A DNA stretch of 15,739 bases from positions 1 to 15,739 of the forward strand of contig CAYLME010000074.1 in assembly GCA_964384585.1 (NCBI GenBank), read 5' to 3'. The notes below the pieces were generated by a model. That model saw nothing but the letters and a program-made list of their open reading frames with translations. It did no database searches and was not told the origin of the DNA. This document shows, one piece after another, positions 14,000-15,739 of this stretch (position 1 is its first letter; each line of letters opens with the position of its first letter). This stretch comes from DASTYK01 sp964384585 (GTDB lineage Bacteria > Gemmatimonadota > Gemmatimonadetes > Longimicrobiales > RSA9). Both the position numbers and the translations under genes were made by a program.

Positions 14000-14105
14000 C
14001 AGTATCCGGCCAGTATCCACGGCGATGCTATCGCCAGTTGACACGGATTACAATACAGCAGAGGGCCGTAGAGTGCAACAGGGGGGCCGGATGGCGTCAG
14101 TATCC
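14000..14105. repeat. CAGTATCC repeats between int and attR
   Basis: CAGTATCC occurs at 14000-14007, 14011-14018 (11-bp period) and 14098-14105, all in the 145 bp between the integrase start and the right att copy. The first two overlap the int leader, next to a GGCGAT-GCT-ATCGCC hairpin (14021-14035). Short phased repeats here fit arm-type integrase or excisionase sites. The identity of the binding protein is not known. Confidence 0.5.
14050..14078 (-). promoter_or_regulatory. Candidate sigma70-type promoter for int
   Basis: Reading the minus strand, TTGCAC (14078-14073) lies 17 bp before TATTGT (14055-14050). This gives a start near 14043 and a ~50-base leader before ATG 13991. The promoter sits between the CAGTATCC copies, so DNA-bound integrase or excisionase could affect it. 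Consensus match is four of six in each box. Confidence 0.4.
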
Positions 14106-14135
14106 GAGGGTTTCAGCCGGTTATCAGGTGGCCCT

Positions 14136-14183
<48 letters not shown>

Positions 14184-14194
14184 GAGAACCGCAT

Positions 14195-14229
14195 GAAGCC
14201 CTCCGGACGCGATCGCGTCGGAGGGCTTC
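14195..14229. terminator. Hairpin terminator after attR
   Basis: GAAGCCCTCCG (14195-14205) pairs perfectly with CGGAGGGCTTC (14219-14229). An inner ACGC/GCGT stem sits beyond one bulged G and closes on GATC. There is no U-tract. The hairpin would have followed tRNA-Pro before integration, and now serves the minus-strand sigma/FecR gene ending at 14258. Confidence 0.65.
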
Positions 14230-14257
14230 GTCGTACCGGCTACGACGCGATCCCGAT

Positions 14258-15523
14258 TCAGCGCCGACGCGCGCCCCGCGCCGGCTGCGGCTCGCGAATC
14301 ACCATCTTGCCGTCCACCCACGCGAACTGCGCGTTCGCGCCGCTCTCGATCGCGGAGAGCGCTGCCTGCGATGACTCGAGCGAGACGTCCATCGACACCG
14401 GCCGCGCGGCGACGGCGGAGTCGGGGATCCCGACCTGCATCGCGTACCAACGCAGCAGCGCCTTCGCCGCCTCGCCGGCGGGGACGTTGTCGAGCACGAG
14501 TCGGCCGTCGGTCCAGCCGAACGCGCGCGCGACCTCCCCCGGCGTCGGTTCGCGGATCGTGCCGTCGCGTGCGATGAGCACCGAGGAGCCGGATGCGAGC
14601 GTGCGCGACTCTTCGCCCGCGCGTACGCGCACCTCGCCGGCGTCGGCGCGGATGATGCGATGGGGCTCGTCGGCGAAGTCGCTCACCGAGACGGTGCCGC
14701 CCTCGTTGCCGACGGTCGCGACGATGTCGCCCATGCGCAGCTCGAACGGCACCTCGTTGCCGGGCGGCACCGTGAACGACGCCGTGCCGCTTGTCCGCAC
14801 GGTGCGATACTTCCGCCCGAACTCGGGCACGACGACGAGCCGCGACTCGGCGCCGAGGCGCGCGGTGCTGCCATCGGCGAGCGAGAGCGAGCCGAGCTGC
14901 CCCGGACGCGTCGTCACCGCGTCCTTCTCGGCGGCGGCGAGCATCTCGGTGATCACCGACTCGCGACTCGAGCGCGTCATCCAGTAGAACGCGCCGACGA
15001 GCACGACGGCGCCGAGCGCGATGGCCACGATCGGTCCGGTCCGAGAGGGACGATCGGCTACATGCTTGATGTGGCCGGCGGCATCGTGCTTTGCATGTTC
15101 GCGTCGCGCGCGCGACGCCTCGGCGGGATCGACGGCGGGTCGATGCAGCGACGCCTTCAACTCCTCCCACACCTGATCGACGGTCGGCTCGACGTGCGCC
15201 GCATGCTTCACGCCTTCGGTGCGCTCGAAGCGATGCACGGCGGCCATGCGCGCGCGCACCGCGGAGGCGCGGTTGCGCAGCTCCTCGTTGAGGAACGCCT
15301 CGATCTCGGCGCTCGTCTTGAGTCGCGCGCGCTCTTGCCAGAGTTCGCGCGTCGCGGCGGAGACCAGGCGCGGTGCCGCGCTCGGTTCATCCTTGAGCCG
15401 TTCGACCGCTCGCTCATGGAGCACCGCGTAGTGGGAGCGGAAGATCCGCTCGAGCGCGGCTTCGTCGCCGGCGTTGAGGGCGGCGATCGTCGCCGCATCA
15501 ATCGGGGGGAATGTCGTGGACAT
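14258..15523 (-). CDS. Sigma-like domain fused to FecR-type anti-sigma protein
   Basis: The 421-residue protein has three parts. Residues about 12-100 look like an ECF sigma region 2: LNAGDEAALERIFRSHYAVL, ATRELWQERARL, EAFLNEELRNRASAVRAR. A linker and one TM (about 163-182) follow. Then comes a FecR domain (about 205-310: SLADGSTARLGAESRLVV, GTASFTV, VRADAGEVRVRAGE-type blocks) and a C-terminal DUF4974/STN-like domain (about 335-410: RLVLDNVPAGEAAKALLRWY, FAWVDGKMVIRE). FecR proteins normally transmit a signal to a separate sigma factor. Here the sigma-like part is in the same chain, and region 4 is not evident. ATG 15523 has AGGAG nine bases upstream. It is a host gene outside the element. 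Confidence 0.85.
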   Translation of the reverse strand: MSTTFPPIDAATIAALNAGDEAALERIFRSHYAVLHERAVERLKDEPSAAPRLVSAATRELWQERARLKTSAEIEAFLNEELRNRASAVRARMAAVHRFERTEGVKHAAHVEPTVDQVWEELKASLHRPAVDPAEASRARREHAKHDAAGHIKHVADRPSRTGPIVAIALGAVVLVGAFYWMTRSSRESVITEMLAAAEKDAVTTRPGQLGSLSLADGSTARLGAESRLVVVPEFGRKYRTVRTSGTASFTVPPGNEVPFELRMGDIVATVGNEGGTVSVSDFADEPHRIIRADAGEVRVRAGEESRTLASGSSVLIARDGTIREPTPGEVARAFGWTDGRLVLDNVPAGEAAKALLRWYAMQVGIPDSAVAARPVSMDVSLESSQAALSAIESGANAQFAWVDGKMVIREPQPARGARRR

Positions 15524-15699
15524 CGTCGCGCGCTCCTGGCAGGGGTCCCAGCCGCGGCACCGACCTCTTGTCGCGCGCCCCGCTGCGGGGCGCTGTCATA
15601 GCATACGCCACATCGACTGCACTTGCACCCTGACGTGGCGCCGTCAATGCCTGTCTCGGGCTACCCGTGCCCCCTCGGCTGGGGTATCTTTCCCCGTCT

Positions 15700-15739
15700 G
15701 CGCGAGTAGCTCAGCTGGATAGAGCGTCGGCCTCCGGAG
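15700..15739 (+). tRNA. tRNA-Arg(CCG), 5' part (3' end outside window)
   Basis: The acceptor 5' strand GCGCGAG is followed by TA, D-arm GCTC-AGCTGGATA-GAGC, anticodon stem TCGGC and loop CTCCGGA with anticodon CCG. The window ends just after the loop. A TATCTT hexamer at 15685-15690 could be the -10 box, but no -35 match was found. The 176 bp between the sigma/FecR start and this tRNA contain no other gene. Confidence 0.92.

Noticed and set aside
14038..14054. TTGACA followed by TACAAT on the plus strand as a promoter
   Set aside because: The boxes are only 5 bp apart, and no gene follows on that strand.

Overview
The window is high-GC bacterial DNA, probably from a Gemmatimonadota- or Acidobacteriota-like organism. 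This is an inference from three things: an ADOP-type orphan MacB/FtsX permease, a sigma/FecR-type fusion protein, and a lipoprotein with an Ig-like domain. No rRNA or other taxonomic marker is present.

Most of the window is one integrated mobile element. A 48-bp perfect direct repeat, the 3' half of a tRNA-Pro(CGG) gene, lies at 8-55 (in the tRNA, whose 5' end is outside the window) and at 14136-14183 (an orphan fragment). A tyrosine integrase (12702-13991) sits just inside the right copy. This defines a ~14.2-kb element in tRNA-Pro. Outside it on the right are host genes: the sigma/FecR fusion (14258-15523) and the start of tRNA-Arg(CCG) at 15700.

Layout, left to right. (1) Left end, 56-2055: a perfect-hairpin terminator behind the tRNA, a secreted lipoprotein (-), a small XRE-like regulator (+) and a frameshifted gene remnant. 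(2) Cargo, 2072-6859, visibly lower in GC: a minus-strand run of truncated beta-propeller protein, thioredoxin-like protein with a CxxV site, DsbA-like CPFC oxidoreductase and ADOP permease. (3) Replication and control core, 6772-9271: a DUF1376/YdaU-like replication protein with origin-like repeats in its linker, a small ORF, two AlpA/excisionase-like HTH proteins with translationally coupled starts, and a divergent HTH regulator. (4) Recombination operon, 9498-13991 (-): integrase, a gene interrupted by an in-frame TGA, a small ORF, a Cys4 zinc protein, a compact serine recombinase and a membrane protein.

The core has the organisation of an integrative element or phage satellite: integrase at the att site, divergent repressor/AlpA-like switch, Rep with internal origin. 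It has no capsid, packaging or conjugation genes. The cargo joins the Rep gene at a chimeric junction near 6860, where Rep has lost its natural stop and the propeller gene its signal peptide. The cargo therefore probably depends on transcription from the Rep operon.

The points most worth checking are the lambda-O-like origin candidate inside rep, the hairpin that would hide the Shine-Dalgarno of the first AlpA-like gene, the in-frame TGA gene, the cargo junction and the sigma/FecR fusion.
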